Positions 25,672-34,676 are shown, numbered from the stretch's first letter. The stretch is DNA of 52,377 nt from Erysipelotrichaceae bacterium (GCA_017432545.1 JAFRJA010000152.1:1-52377), one strand, 5' to 3'. Translations and numbers: made by a program. The notes: a model not told the origin generated them from the letters alone.

Positions 25672-26084
25672 TGACTGATTTCCTCAAACTGGTCGAACAT
25701 TACTTCGTAGACGGATACTATAACTGTTCTGAAGCGATCATCAGGGCAGCCAACGAATATTATGATCTTAAGATCAGCGATGATGATCTGCTGCTGTTTG
25801 GTGGTTATGGCGGCGGGATGTTCAGCGGTCTGACCTGCGGATCTCTGGTTGCGGGTGTTGCGGTTTTAAGCAAGATGCTTGTCAAAGAAAACGCCCGTAA
25901 GGAAAAGGAAGAACTCAGGCCGATGTTTCTAAAGCTCATCAGAAACTTCAGAGAGATCCTTGGCGGTACAGAGTGCAGGGAGATCAAACCAAAGTACTAT
26001 ACAAAAGAAAAAGCCTGCCTGAAGACAGTATTACTGGCGGCAGAGGCTTTAGAGAAAACAATAGTTGAGATAGGACAGAGATAA
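25671..26084 (+). CDS. C_GCAxxG_C_C family redox protein
   Basis: A 137-aa protein. Conserved elements are YNCSEAII (Cys near 20), GGYGGGMFSGLTCGSLVAG (Cys near 61), ECREI (near 103) and KACLKTV (near 115). These are the spaced cysteines and Gly-rich stretch that name the family, thought to be redox-active. The GCA position itself reads GYG here, so the first Cys of that motif is lost. It is coupled to gdhA. Function unknown. Confidence 0.75.
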   Translation: MTDFLKLVEHYFVDGYYNCSEAIIRAANEYYDLKISDDDLLLFGGYGGGMFSGLTCGSLVAGVAVLSKMLVKENARKEKEELRPMFLKLIRNFREILGGTECREIKPKYYTKEKACLKTVLLAAEALEKTIVEIGQR

Positions 26085-26100
26085 TCTGTCTTATTTTTTT
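26071..26100 (+). terminator. Terminator overlapping the C_GCAxxG_C_C stop codon
   Basis: TAGGACAGA (26071-26079) / TCTGTCTTA (26085-26093) with the stop codon in the loop, then seven T. It lies at the meeting point with the convergent gtrA-like gene. Confidence 0.75.
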
Positions 26101-26486
26101 AAAGCATCCTTGAAGACATAATATTTCTGATAGAAGAACTCCGTAATCAGATTAAGAGCCATATTCATCAGGGTAACCAGATAGTCATTCCAATGTAAGG
26201 TACCGGTCAGATAATTTCCCAGGATAGTCGTTAAGGGCGTAAAGACCAGATAATAGGCAAAGACTTTGGCCATGGCGATCGGCACATTGGAGGCCGATTT
26301 GAAAGTGAAAGTGCGGTTTAGGGTAAAGTTCCACAAAACCGATAAGATCAGTGAAATAAGATAGGAAGGCCACCAGCCCATTTTGATCACATCGTTGAAC
26401 AGGGCAAAAGAGCCGAGTTGAATGATTCCGGCTGAGGCGGAGAAGAGGACAAATTTGAGACTTTGGATCAGATCTTTTTTATTCAT
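26091..26486 (-). CDS. GtrA family membrane protein
   Basis: A 131-aa protein with four hydrophobic helices. It contains GIIQLGSFALFNDV in helix one and LWNFTLNRTFTFKS, the family hallmark, near residue 55. GtrA proteins are thought to flip or handle undecaprenyl-linked glucose in envelope glycosylation. The gene overlaps the Nudix stop by 8 bp and is read second in that pair. No glycosyltransferase is adjacent. Confidence 0.85.
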   Translation of the reverse strand: MNKKDLIQSLKFVLFSASAGIIQLGSFALFNDVIKMGWWPSYLISLILSVLWNFTLNRTFTFKSASNVPIAMAKVFAYYLVFTPLTTILGNYLTGTLHWNDYLVTLMNMALNLITEFFYQKYYVFKDALKK

Positions 26487-26883
26487 TTGAAATTACCTTA
26501 TGGGCCTCCTTGAATATTTCTTTCATATCATCATAGCTTAATATTTTGAGTGCTTCTTCATAGGGAAGCAGCTTTATCTCTTTAACTTCTTCTTCCTGTT
26601 TCTCAGGTTTCTGGTCTTTGTAGCTGGCCAGAAAGTAATAAACGATCTTGTCGTTTCCGTCAGGCAGAACATATTCTAAAGCCCTCATGAACGAATCATC
26701 AAGATCAACTCTGATCCCGGTCTCTTCCTGAATCTCTCTTGAAGCAGTCTCTTTTATAGATTCGTTTTCTTCCCGGTGTCCTTTGGGGAAACCCCAGTCA
26801 CCATCATGATTGCATATGACAAGGTAATATGGTTTGGAATTGAGGATCGTATATACGATGGCACCGGCACTGACTTCTAACAT
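26479..26883 (-). CDS. Nudix hydrolase
   Basis: A 134-aa hydrolase of nucleoside diphosphate-linked compounds. The Nudix box is complete, from GHREEN to REIQEETGI (residues about 36-58), preceded by GDWGFPK. It resembles the diadenosine-tetraphosphatase subgroup. The start codon lies 9 bp from a minus-strand TATAAT (26893-26898), so its leader is at most a few bases. It shares a 52-bp gap with the divergent lipid kinase. Confidence 0.88.
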   Translation of the reverse strand: MLEVSAGAIVYTILNSKPYYLVICNHDGDWGFPKGHREENESIKETASREIQEETGIRVDLDDSFMRALEYVLPDGNDKIVYYFLASYKDQKPEKQEEEVKEIKLLPYEEALKILSYDDMKEIFKEAHKVISNE

Positions 26884-26899
26884 ATAACAATTATTATAA

Positions 26900-26928
26900 T
26901 TGAAGAATACTATTTAAGACATTAAAAT
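26900..26928 (+). promoter_or_regulatory. Promoter of a leaderless lipid kinase gene
   Basis: TTGAAG (26900-26905), a 17-bp spacer and TAAAAT (26923-26928) lie 7 bp before the ATG at 26936. Transcription should begin at or within 1-2 bp of the start codon. The -35 sits next to the minus-strand -10 of the Nudix gene. Confidence 0.75.
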
Positions 26929-26935
26929 AAAAAGT

Positions 26936-27805
26936 ATGAAACTTCTGTTACTGATCAACCCGCATTCAGGATTACGAAATTCCAAGGCCAAACTGATCGA
27001 TGTCATGGATATTTTCTGTGCCCATGGCTACAATATTTCTGTTTATGTCACGCAGAAGAAAAATGATGCCTATGAGTATCTGATGAAAAGCAGAACCAAC
27101 TATGATCTGATCTGTGTCTTTGGCGGTGACGGGACAATGAACGAAGTCACCAATGCCCTGATGAAAAAGGAAAACAAACCTCTTTTAGGTTATTTCCCAA
27201 GCGGGACGATGAATGACTTCGGTTCGAATTTCGATCTGGGTACTGATTTTGTGGATATTGCCAAAAGGATCTGTGAAGGTAAGGAATATGGCTTTGATGT
27301 AGGAAGTTTCAATGGCCGTTACTTCAACTATGTCGCTGCCTTCGGAGCGATGTGCGATGTACCATTTACAACTAAAAGAGATGCCAAGGAGGCTTTAGGC
27401 AATATAGCTTATATCTTAGAAGGAATTGGCAAATTAGCAGAAATCAAGAAACATTCGATCAGATACTGGGTCAATGATAAGGAATATAAGAAAGACATCC
27501 TGTTTGGTCTGGTTTATTCAGGAAACAGAGTTGCGGGGATGGAACTTACGAGTAAGAAGAAATCTAGGATCGATAACGGCTTGTTCAATGTGATGATCGT
27601 CGACTATGTGCCGACCATCTTCGATGCGCCGGATATCTTCAGTACCCTGTTACAGGGTAATCGTTTCATCCACAACTATCACACCGATCACATCGTTATC
27701 GAGTGTGATAAGGATCTGGTCTGGACTCTGGATGGTGAAGAGGCCAAGGTCAAAGACAAGGTCGATATAACCATATATAATAAAGCACTCAAGCTGTTGG
27801 CCTGA
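26936..27805 (+). CDS. Diacylglycerol/lipid kinase (YegS/BmrU type)
   Basis: A 289-aa lipid kinase with the nucleotide-binding FGGDGTMNEV motif near residue 62 and PSGTMNDFGSNF near 88. Members phosphorylate diacylglycerol or related lipids, feeding them back to phosphatidate. There is no ribosome-binding site; the mRNA appears leaderless. A hairpin overlapping its stop ends the transcript. Confidence 0.88.
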   Translation: MKLLLLINPHSGLRNSKAKLIDVMDIFCAHGYNISVYVTQKKNDAYEYLMKSRTNYDLICVFGGDGTMNEVTNALMKKENKPLLGYFPSGTMNDFGSNFDLGTDFVDIAKRICEGKEYGFDVGSFNGRYFNYVAAFGAMCDVPFTTKRDAKEALGNIAYILEGIGKLAEIKKHSIRYWVNDKEYKKDILFGLVYSGNRVAGMELTSKKKSRIDNGLFNVMIVDYVPTIFDAPDIFSTLLQGNRFIHNYHTDHIVIECDKDLVWTLDGEEAKVKDKVDITIYNKALKLLA

Positions 27806-27816
27806 GTGCTGTTTTT
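27784..27816 (+). terminator. Terminator overlapping the lipid-kinase stop codon
   Basis: AGCACTCA (27784-27791) / TGAGTGCT (27803-27810), then GTTTTTTAT. The 3' arm starts with the TGA stop. Confidence 0.85.
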
Positions 27817-27837
27817 TATATTGTATTCAGTTTAAGC

Positions 27838-28536
27838 TTACTTCATTAAAGAAGTCAGTAAACCGAGCAGCTGTGAACCATCGACTGATGAAGCACTCTG
27901 CTGAGTCTGCTGCTGTGAAGTGCCACCTAAAGCAGAACCTAACATGTTAAGCATTTGGCTTGAAACGTTGTTGTTTGAGCTGCCGCCGAGTAAGCTGCCG
28001 AGTAAGCCGGCTGCCGGATTGGCATTGGAGTTGGAAGCATTGGCACCACCTAATAAACCGGCGATATCAGAAAGATCGATACCATCAGAAAGGTCTACTT
28101 TTGGTGAAGCAGGTTTTGGCTTGTTAGCTGTTGCAGTTGTAGCAGTTGATAAGCTGTTCAGGATAGCTGGGGCAATATTGTTTAAAACAGAGTTGACCTG
28201 AGCTGTTGAGATGTTAGCCTGAGAAGCCAGGTTGTTGATGATCTGGTTCTTATCTTTGCCTAAGATGTGGGCAATGATCTTGGCACCATCATCAGAGTCT
28301 GCATTCTTGATCTGATTGGATACAGTTGCAGAGCTGGTGTGCTGAGTAAGAGCGCTTAATAATGACTGAGCACCGTCTTTCTTGGAAGCATTTTTGGTCA
28401 TGTAAGAGATCAGAAGCGGAACCGCAATCATAAGCAACTTGGAAATAGTAGAAGATGATAAGCCAGTTTTCTTTGAAACGGAATTGATTGAATCATCAGT
28501 AGTTAATGATCCTAGTAATAATTGTAAAAGATTCAT
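27838..28536 (-). CDS. DUF937 domain protein
   Basis: A 232-aa soluble protein rich in Ala, Ser, Asn and Gln. Residues 1-140 match DUF937 (MNLLQLLLGSL..., ISKLLMIAVPLLISYM, KIIAHILGKDK). The rest is low-complexity GLLG and SNxN repeats. The function of the family is unknown. It has a strong AAGGAG ribosome-binding site. Codon use (GCT, AAC-rich) hints at good expression. It diverges from the ABC exporter. Confidence 0.82.
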   Translation of the reverse strand: MNLLQLLLGSLTTDDSINSVSKKTGLSSSTISKLLMIAVPLLISYMTKNASKKDGAQSLLSALTQHTSSATVSNQIKNADSDDGAKIIAHILGKDKNQIINNLASQANISTAQVNSVLNNIAPAILNSLSTATTATANKPKPASPKVDLSDGIDLSDIAGLLGGANASNSNANPAAGLLGSLLGGSSNNNVSSQMLNMLGSALGGTSQQQTQQSASSVDGSQLLGLLTSLMK

Positions 28537-28562
28537 TATACTTCTCCTTTTATGATTTTATT

Positions 28563-28591
28563 TTAAAACAAAATTTCCTGAATGTGATAAT
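28563..28591 (+). promoter_or_regulatory. Extended -10 promoter of the leaderless ABC exporter
   Basis: TTAAAA (28563-28568), 17 bp, then TGt-GATAAT (28583-28591). The ATG at 28600 is 8 bp beyond, with no ribosome-binding site. Confidence 0.6.
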
Positions 28592-28599
28592 ATTTAGCT

Positions 28600-30336
28600 A
28601 TGTTCAAGCTATTAAAAAAATATACCAAAGATGGCTGGTGGGCAGCTCTTTTAGGACCGGCTCTGACGATCTGCGAAGTCATTGTTGATGCTCTGATCCC
28701 GCTTGTCATGTCAGATATAATCGATAAAGGCATTTATGAGCTCGGCGGAGATATGAACTATATCTGGCAAAGAGGTGTTCATATGGTTGGTCTGGCTCTT
28801 TTGGGAGCCATTTTCGGAGCTTTATCAGGACTCTGTTCATCTATTTCTTCCACAAGGTTTGTGCGCAATATCCGTTCGGCCATGTTTGCCAAGATCCAGG
28901 AATACAGTTTTGAAAATATCGAAAAGTATCCGGTCCCGACCGTGGTCATGCGCTTAACGACCGATATGCGAATGTTGAGAATGGCTTATGTGTCGATCGT
29001 AAGAATGCTTATCAGAGCGCCATTCAACCTTATAATATCTGCTTATTTTGTCTTTGCCATCAACAGTAAACTGGCGATGATCTTTGCGGTAGCGATCCCG
29101 ATCTTAGCGATCGGTTTAGTCTTCATCTACACCAAGGCTCATCCGCGTTTCAGAGCGATGATGCTGAGATTTGATGCTTTGGATGCCAATCTTGAGGAAA
29201 ACATCGAAGGTATCAGAGTCGTCAAGACTTTTGTCAGAGAAGATTATGAAAACGAAAAATTTGAGAATTCTTCTTCACTTGTAACCAAGGCTCAGCGCTT
29301 TGCGGAAAACATCGTCATCATTGACAGACCTTTCTTTGAACTGGTCATGTATGCCTGTATGATCGCGATCGCCTGGTTTGGCGGTAATAGTGTTATCGTT
29401 GGTGAGATGTCGACCGGTAATTTCATGGCTTATCTTTCCTATATCCGAGCGATCCTGTTCTCCTTGCTGATGGTTTCCACGGTCTTCTTACAGATCATCA
29501 TGGCTCAGTCTTCAGTTGATCGTGCCAATGAGATCCTGGAAGAAGTACCGGCGATCTCTGATGAGAATGCCGATCCTGATTTAACGGTCGACGATGGTTC
29601 GATCGAATTCCGCGATGTTTCTTTCAAGTATGCCGCGGAAGGTGAGAAATATGTATTATCCGATATCAATCTCAAGATCGCACCGGGTGAGGTCATCGGT
29701 ATTTTAGGTCCGACCGGTGCCTCCAAGACGACACTGGTTCAGCTGATCCCACGCCTTTATGATGCGAACAAAGGTGAAGTTCTGGTCAGTGGTCATAATG
29801 TCAAAGAATACAAACTGAAGAACCTGCGTGACGCCGTCGCGATGGTCTTACAGAAAAATACCTTGTTCTCGGGAACGATCGAAGAAAATATGCGCTGGGG
29901 TAACCCCGAAGCGACTCACGAACAGATCGTGGAAGCCTGCAAGTATGCGCAGGCTGATGAGTTCATCAGACACATGCCGAAGATGTATGAGACTGACTTG
30001 GGTCAGGGCGGTGTCAATGTTTCGGGGGGCCAGAAACAGCGTCTATGTATTGCCCGAGCTTTACTTAAACACCCGAAGATCATCATTCTTGATGACTCAA
30101 CGAGTGCCGTTGATACCGATACCGATCATCGCATCCAGCTGGCTTTGAAAGAAAAGCTCGGTGGCATGACGACGATCATCATTGCCCAACGTGTCGCTTC
30201 AATTAAAGAAGCCAACCGTATCATCATCATGAACGATGGCAAGATCGAAGATATCGGCAATCACAAAGAACTGATGCAGAGAAACGATATGTATCGCGAT
30301 CTTTACAATACCCAGATGGAAGGAAGTTTGGAATAA
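28600..30336 (+). CDS. ABC exporter half-transporter with degenerate ATP site
   Basis: A 578-aa protein with six membrane helices (about 1-310) followed by a nucleotide-binding domain. Walker A is GPTGASKTT. The signature NVSGGQ is intact. Walker B ends in LDDST, with Asp in place of the catalytic Glu, and the switch His is Gln (IIIAQRV). This is the pattern of the non-hydrolysing site of heterodimeric exporters such as TM287/288. It overlaps the partner gene by one base. The substrate is unknown; multidrug or lipid export is typical. Confidence 0.9.
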   Translation: MFKLLKKYTKDGWWAALLGPALTICEVIVDALIPLVMSDIIDKGIYELGGDMNYIWQRGVHMVGLALLGAIFGALSGLCSSISSTRFVRNIRSAMFAKIQEYSFENIEKYPVPTVVMRLTTDMRMLRMAYVSIVRMLIRAPFNLIISAYFVFAINSKLAMIFAVAIPILAIGLVFIYTKAHPRFRAMMLRFDALDANLEENIEGIRVVKTFVREDYENEKFENSSSLVTKAQRFAENIVIIDRPFFELVMYACMIAIAWFGGNSVIVGEMSTGNFMAYLSYIRAILFSLLMVSTVFLQIIMAQSSVDRANEILEEVPAISDENADPDLTVDDGSIEFRDVSFKYAAEGEKYVLSDINLKIAPGEVIGILGPTGASKTTLVQLIPRLYDANKGEVLVSGHNVKEYKLKNLRDAVAMVLQKNTLFSGTIEENMRWGNPEATHEQIVEACKYAQADEFIRHMPKMYETDLGQGGVNVSGGQKQRLCIARALLKHPKIIILDDSTSAVDTDTDHRIQLALKEKLGGMTTIIIAQRVASIKEANRIIIMNDGKIEDIGNHKELMQRNDMYRDLYNTQMEGSLE

Positions 30337-32225
30337 TGGCAGACACAGGATACAGACAGCTTCGTACATCACGAGCCAACGATGTCCTGGGTACCATTGC
30401 CCGGACTTTCTCCTACATCAATAAACATTTCCGTTTCCGCTTTATCCTGGCGATCGTTTTTACGATGCTTTCATCATTGGCGACGGTCATCAGTTCCTAC
30501 ATGTTTACGCCGATCATCAACAACTATATCGTTCCTTATATCGGGGTTGAGAATCCTGATCTGAGTGGCTTTATAAGAATGTTGTGGGTGATGGTCGCGG
30601 TGTATATGAGTGGCATGCTTTCATCGTTTGCCTTTACGAAACTGATCTCGATCGTTTCGACCGGTGTGCTTAACTACATGCGTCAGGATCTTTTCCGAGT
30701 AATGGAAAAACTGCCGGTCAAGTTCTTTGATACGAGGACTCATGGCGAAGTGATGAACTACTACACCAATGATATCGATACGATCAGACCGATGATCGCC
30801 GATGGTTTCCCAACACTCATTCAGACCACGATCACACTGCTCGGTTGTTTCGGTTTCATGTTTTCTTTGAATGTTTCATTAACCTTAATTGTCTTAGCTT
30901 CTTTTGCGGGTATGATGGCCATAACCTATTTCCTGGCTCATGGTTCAAGAAAGACTTTTGCGGGTCTGCAGCGTCAGGTTTCAAATATCAACGGCTATGC
31001 CCAAGAGATGTTCTCAGGTCAAAAGGTCATCAAAGTCTTCAATCATGAGAATGAAACGATCAAGGGTTTTGAAGATTATAACAAACAGCTTTATGACTAT
31101 TCAGTCAAGACCAACGCCTATGCGTCAATGCTGATGCCGATCAATGCCAACCTGGCTTATGTGACTTATGCGATCGTGGCCGTTGTCGGCGGCAAGATGT
31201 GCATTGATGGAACGATGCGGATCGGTGATCTGGCTTCCTTCCTCTTGTTCGTCAGACAGTTTGCCGGACCGATCTCCAACCTGTCACAACAGTTCAACGG
31301 TATCATGATGTCGCTGGCGGGCGCAGAAAGAGTCTTTGATATGATGGAACTTGAGCCTGAACTTGACTATGGCATCATAGAACTCGTTAATGTTGAAGAA
31401 GGAAAAGAAGAACTGATCGAGACTGATCAGAAGACCAATCGCTGGGCCTGGAAGATCCCGATCGATCCGCCGAAATATACTGAACTTAAAGGTGATATCC
31501 GTCTGAACAATGTGACTTTCCGTTACAACGAAAAGAAAGATATCCTGAAAAATATATCGCTGTATGCGAAACCGGGTCAGAAGATCGCTTTTGTCGGATC
31601 TACCGGTGCGGGTAAGACGACGATAACAAATCTTATCAACCGCTTCTATGATATCGATGATGGTGAGGGTATGATCACCTTCGATGGTATTCCGATCAAG
31701 GAGATCGCCAAGGATGATCTAAGAAGATCAGTTGGTATGGTTCTTCAGGATACCAATCTTTTCTCCGGAACGATTATGGACAATATCCGTTATGGAAGAC
31801 TTGATGCGACAGATGAAGAATGTATTGCGGCAGCTAAACTATGTAATGCGGATTCTTTCATCGAAAGATTGCCACATGGCTATCAGACGATGTTGAGTGC
31901 CAATGGCACAAATCTTTCCCAGGGTCAAAGACAGCTGCTCAATATCGCACGCTGTGCCGTAGCCGATCCTCCGGTCATGGTGCTTGATGAAGCGACTTCT
32001 TCGATCGATACCCACACCGAGAAGCTGATTGAAAAGGGAATGGATGAACTGATGAAAGGCCGAACGACGTTTGTCATTGCCCATAGATTATCTACGGTTA
32101 GAAATGCTGATGCGATCATTGTGCTTGAACACGGTGAGATCATCGAAAGAGGCAATCATGAAGATCTGATCGCTTTGAAGGGCCGTTATTATCAGTTATA
32201 TACCGGCAAGGCTGAACTTGATTAA
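30336..32225 (+). CDS. ABC exporter half-transporter with canonical ATP site
   Basis: A 629-aa partner of the upstream subunit, with six membrane helices (about 30-340) and a nucleotide-binding domain. Walker A GSTGAGKTT, Walker B VLDEATSSID and the switch IAHRLST are all canonical, while its signature is LSQGQ. Paired with the VSGGQ of the partner, it would form the active ATP site. An acidic insert lies between the two domains (about 345-385). The pair works as one heterodimer. Confidence 0.9.
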   Translation: MADTGYRQLRTSRANDVLGTIARTFSYINKHFRFRFILAIVFTMLSSLATVISSYMFTPIINNYIVPYIGVENPDLSGFIRMLWVMVAVYMSGMLSSFAFTKLISIVSTGVLNYMRQDLFRVMEKLPVKFFDTRTHGEVMNYYTNDIDTIRPMIADGFPTLIQTTITLLGCFGFMFSLNVSLTLIVLASFAGMMAITYFLAHGSRKTFAGLQRQVSNINGYAQEMFSGQKVIKVFNHENETIKGFEDYNKQLYDYSVKTNAYASMLMPINANLAYVTYAIVAVVGGKMCIDGTMRIGDLASFLLFVRQFAGPISNLSQQFNGIMMSLAGAERVFDMMELEPELDYGIIELVNVEEGKEELIETDQKTNRWAWKIPIDPPKYTELKGDIRLNNVTFRYNEKKDILKNISLYAKPGQKIAFVGSTGAGKTTITNLINRFYDIDDGEGMITFDGIPIKEIAKDDLRRSVGMVLQDTNLFSGTIMDNIRYGRLDATDEECIAAAKLCNADSFIERLPHGYQTMLSANGTNLSQGQRQLLNIARCAVADPPVMVLDEATSSIDTHTEKLIEKGMDELMKGRTTFVIAHRLSTVRNADAIIVLEHGEIIERGNHEDLIALKGRYYQLYTGKAELD

Positions 32226-32229
32226 TAAG

Positions 32230-32257
32230 ACATCGTCAGAAATGGCGATGTTTTTTT
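32230..32257 (+). terminator. Terminator after the ABC exporter
   Basis: ACATCG (32230-32235) / CGATGT (32246-32251), then a T run. Confidence 0.75.
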
Positions 32258-32271
32258 GGAAGAGCTGATAG

Positions 32272-32303
32272 TGATATTATTAATTAGGTAACCAATCTGG
32301 TTA
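32272..32303 (+). promoter_or_regulatory. Patatin promoter with inverted repeat
   Basis: An extended -10 TGaTATTAT lies at 32272-32280. The inverted repeat TAACCA-atc-TGGTTA at 32289-32303 sits at the expected start site, a likely repressor site. Confidence 0.55.
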
Positions 32304-32317
32304 TCAGGAGATGCAGA

Positions 32318-33169
32318 ATGTCAAAAGTTGGTTTAGTGCTGGAGGGCGGAGGCTTACGCGGCGTATTTACGGGCGGAGCGATCTGCTGCTTCATCGATAA
32401 AAATATTGATTTTGATTATGTTGTAGGAGTAAGTGCCGGCGCCTGCAATACTTTTGGCTATGTCGGCAAGCAACGTGAGTATATCCGCAACAGTATGATC
32501 CAGTCCGATCCTGCCAACGCCTTCTTCGGAGTTCGTCAGATGATCGATTCTCATAAATATGTCGACCTGGACAAGGTCTTCTATGAATATACCGAATTGT
32601 ACAATTATGATTTCAATGATTTCATGAACTCCAAGATCGCCTGGGAAATGGTCGTTTCCAATCTGGAAACAGGACAGGCGGAATACATGCACAGCGATGA
32701 TCCTGACCGCTGCCGATTAATCGGCAAGGCTTCCTGTTCGATACCTGGTCTGACAGCGCCGGTCGAGTTAGATGGACAGCTTTATCTTGATGGTGGAGTC
32801 TGTGACTCGATCCCGATCGTTCGAGCTCTGGAACAGGGTTGTGATAAATTATGCATAATTCTGACCCGCAAGAAAGGCAATTATTCCAGGGTCAACGAAT
32901 TGTCGATGGCTATCTTCCGAAAACTCTATGCCGATTATCCGAACTTCCTGGATGCTTTGGCCAGAAGGACGAAACTCTATCACGATCAGGTCGATCTGGC
33001 AGAGGAACTTGAAGCGCAGGGAAGGGCTATCATCATCCGTCCGACGATGCAGGAAGTGGGCAGACTGGAATCGGATGAAAAGGAACTTAATCTGGCTTAC
33101 TACCACGGCTATACCAAGGCCAAGGAAAAGCTGGACACGATACGAAACTGGTTACAAAAAGATATATAA
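32318..33169 (+). CDS. Patatin-like phospholipase
   Basis: A 283-aa acyl hydrolase. The oxyanion-hole GGGLRGVFTGG (8-18), nucleophile GVSAGAC (near 42-48) and catalytic Asp in DGGVCDSIP (near 157) are complete. Such proteins hydrolyse membrane phospholipids or lipid esters in the cytoplasm (YchK/YjjU-like). CAGGAG lies 7-8 bp before ATG. The next gene, pyk, has its own ribosome-binding site 23 bp after. Confidence 0.9.
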   Translation: MSKVGLVLEGGGLRGVFTGGAICCFIDKNIDFDYVVGVSAGACNTFGYVGKQREYIRNSMIQSDPANAFFGVRQMIDSHKYVDLDKVFYEYTELYNYDFNDFMNSKIAWEMVVSNLETGQAEYMHSDDPDRCRLIGKASCSIPGLTAPVELDGQLYLDGGVCDSIPIVRALEQGCDKLCIILTRKKGNYSRVNELSMAIFRKLYADYPNFLDALARRTKLYHDQVDLAEELEAQGRAIIIRPTMQEVGRLESDEKELNLAYYHGYTKAKEKLDTIRNWLQKDI

Positions 33170-33191
33170 TTATCTGGTGGGGGATGAAAGT

Positions 33192-34610
33192 ATGATTAAT
33201 AAACAGACGAAGATCATCTGTACGATCGGTCCGGCTTCGGACAACTATCAGACGATCTTAAAAATGGCAAATGCCGGTATGAACGTCGTAAGATTGAACT
33301 TCTCGCATGGTTCACATGAGGAACATCTTGCACGTATCAATCTGGTCAGAAAAGTAGAAAAAGAAAATGCGATCAATCTGGGTATCATGCTCGATACCAA
33401 GGGTCCGGAGATCAGACTGGGCAAATTCGTCAACGATGTCGAAAACTATCAGAAGGGCGAGATCGTTACGATCCAGAAAGAAGATATCGACGGTACACAT
33501 GATCGTTTTACGATCCAGTGTAAAGAACTGTTTGATGATGTCAAACCGGATGACTATATCTTAGTCAATGATGGCAAGCAGCGTCTTACGGTTTTGGAGA
33601 ATGACGGCAATGAGATCAAGGCTCGTGTGGAAGTAACCGGAGCTTTAGCTTCAAGAAAAGGATGCAATGTACCGGGTGTAAAACTCTCCATGCCTTTTAT
33701 CTCTTTAAAGGATGATGAAGATATCCGTTTCGGTTGTCTCAATGACGTCGACTTCATCGCGGCTTCTTTTGTCAGAAGACCGGAAGATGTCATGGCGATC
33801 AGAAAGATCATCACCGAAATGGGCAAACCTAAGATTCAGATCATTGCCAAGATCGAAAACCAGGAAGGTTTCGACAATCTGGAAGAAATACTGGAAGTAG
33901 CTGATGGAGTCATGGTCGCCAGAGGTGACTTGGGTGTTGAAGTAGAAACGGCTTTCGTTCCTATCTATCAGAAGAAGATCATCGAAGCTGCCAACCGTTA
34001 TGGTAAGGCAGTTATTACCGCTACCCATATGCTGGACTCCATGACCAACAACCCACGTTGTACCAGAGCCGAAGCATCCGATGTTTCCAATGCGGTCCTT
34101 GATGGTTCCGATGCGGTCATGCTGTCAGCCGAAACGGCAGCCGGTGAATATCCGGTCGAAGCGGTTGAAACGATGGCTAAGATCGCCGCAGCTACGGAAA
34201 AGATCATTCACTATCGTGAAAATCTTGACCACGCCAAGACTTCCAACAACAAGACGATCCAGGATGCGATCGGTATCGCGATCGCCGATGCGACTTTAAC
34301 TCTTGATATCGCCGCTATCGTCGTCTTTACGCAAGGTGGTACCACGGCCAGACGTATATCTAAATACCGTCCACCGGTTCCGATCTTTGCAGTAACCTTT
34401 ACCAAATCGACCCAAAGCAAGCTGGAAGTTTACTGGGGCGTCAAACCGATCTTTTCTTATGTCGAAAACAATATGACCAACGATGACGAACTGGCTTCCA
34501 GTGTCGTCAAGTCCTATGGCATCAAACCGGGAGCTCAGATCATTCTGTCGGCCGGTTATCCGACAGGTGAAGGTTCAGCGAACTTCATGAAAATCATTAC
34601 AGTTAAGTAA
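33192..34610 (+). CDS. pyk: Pyruvate kinase
   Basis: A 472-aa glycolytic enzyme that makes pyruvate and ATP from phosphoenolpyruvate and ADP. Signatures are KIICTIGPAS at the start, RLNFSHG (near 34), LDTKGPEIR, IIAKIENQEG (near 218; the IxKxE catalytic Lys) and MVARGDLGVE. It lacks the extra C-terminal PEP-utiliser domain found in many Bacilli enzymes. The ATG at 33192 follows GGTGGGGGATG; upstream in-frame codons only overlap the patatin gene. A TATAAT at 33165-33170 may give it its own promoter. Confidence 0.95.
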   Translation: MINKQTKIICTIGPASDNYQTILKMANAGMNVVRLNFSHGSHEEHLARINLVRKVEKENAINLGIMLDTKGPEIRLGKFVNDVENYQKGEIVTIQKEDIDGTHDRFTIQCKELFDDVKPDDYILVNDGKQRLTVLENDGNEIKARVEVTGALASRKGCNVPGVKLSMPFISLKDDEDIRFGCLNDVDFIAASFVRRPEDVMAIRKIITEMGKPKIQIIAKIENQEGFDNLEEILEVADGVMVARGDLGVEVETAFVPIYQKKIIEAANRYGKAVITATHMLDSMTNNPRCTRAEASDVSNAVLDGSDAVMLSAETAAGEYPVEAVETMAKIAAATEKIIHYRENLDHAKTSNNKTIQDAIGIAIADATLTLDIAAIVVFTQGGTTARRISKYRPPVPIFAVTFTKSTQSKLEVYWGVKPIFSYVENNMTNDDELASSVVKSYGIKPGAQIILSAGYPTGEGSANFMKIITVK

Positions 34611-34637
34611 ACAGGAGAATTTCTCCTGTTTATTTTT
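34610..34637 (+). terminator. Terminator after pyk
   Basis: AACAGGAGAA (34610-34619) and TTCTCCTGTT (34621-34630) form the stem, followed by TATTTTT. Confidence 0.8.
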
Positions 34638-34645
34638 GATAGAAT
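34637..34645 (+). promoter_or_regulatory. Extended -10 promoter of the pyrimidine nucleoside operon
   Basis: TGaTAGAAT at 34637-34645, expected start near 34652. The -35 is not clear. Confidence 0.5.
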
Positions 34646-34676
34646 TTAATTAAGAAGAAAGAGAGAAAACAATAAT

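Noticed and set aside
32928..33191. N-terminal extension of pyruvate kinase
   Set aside because: It overlaps the patatin gene out of frame; KIICTIGPAS at the later ATG is the normal start.
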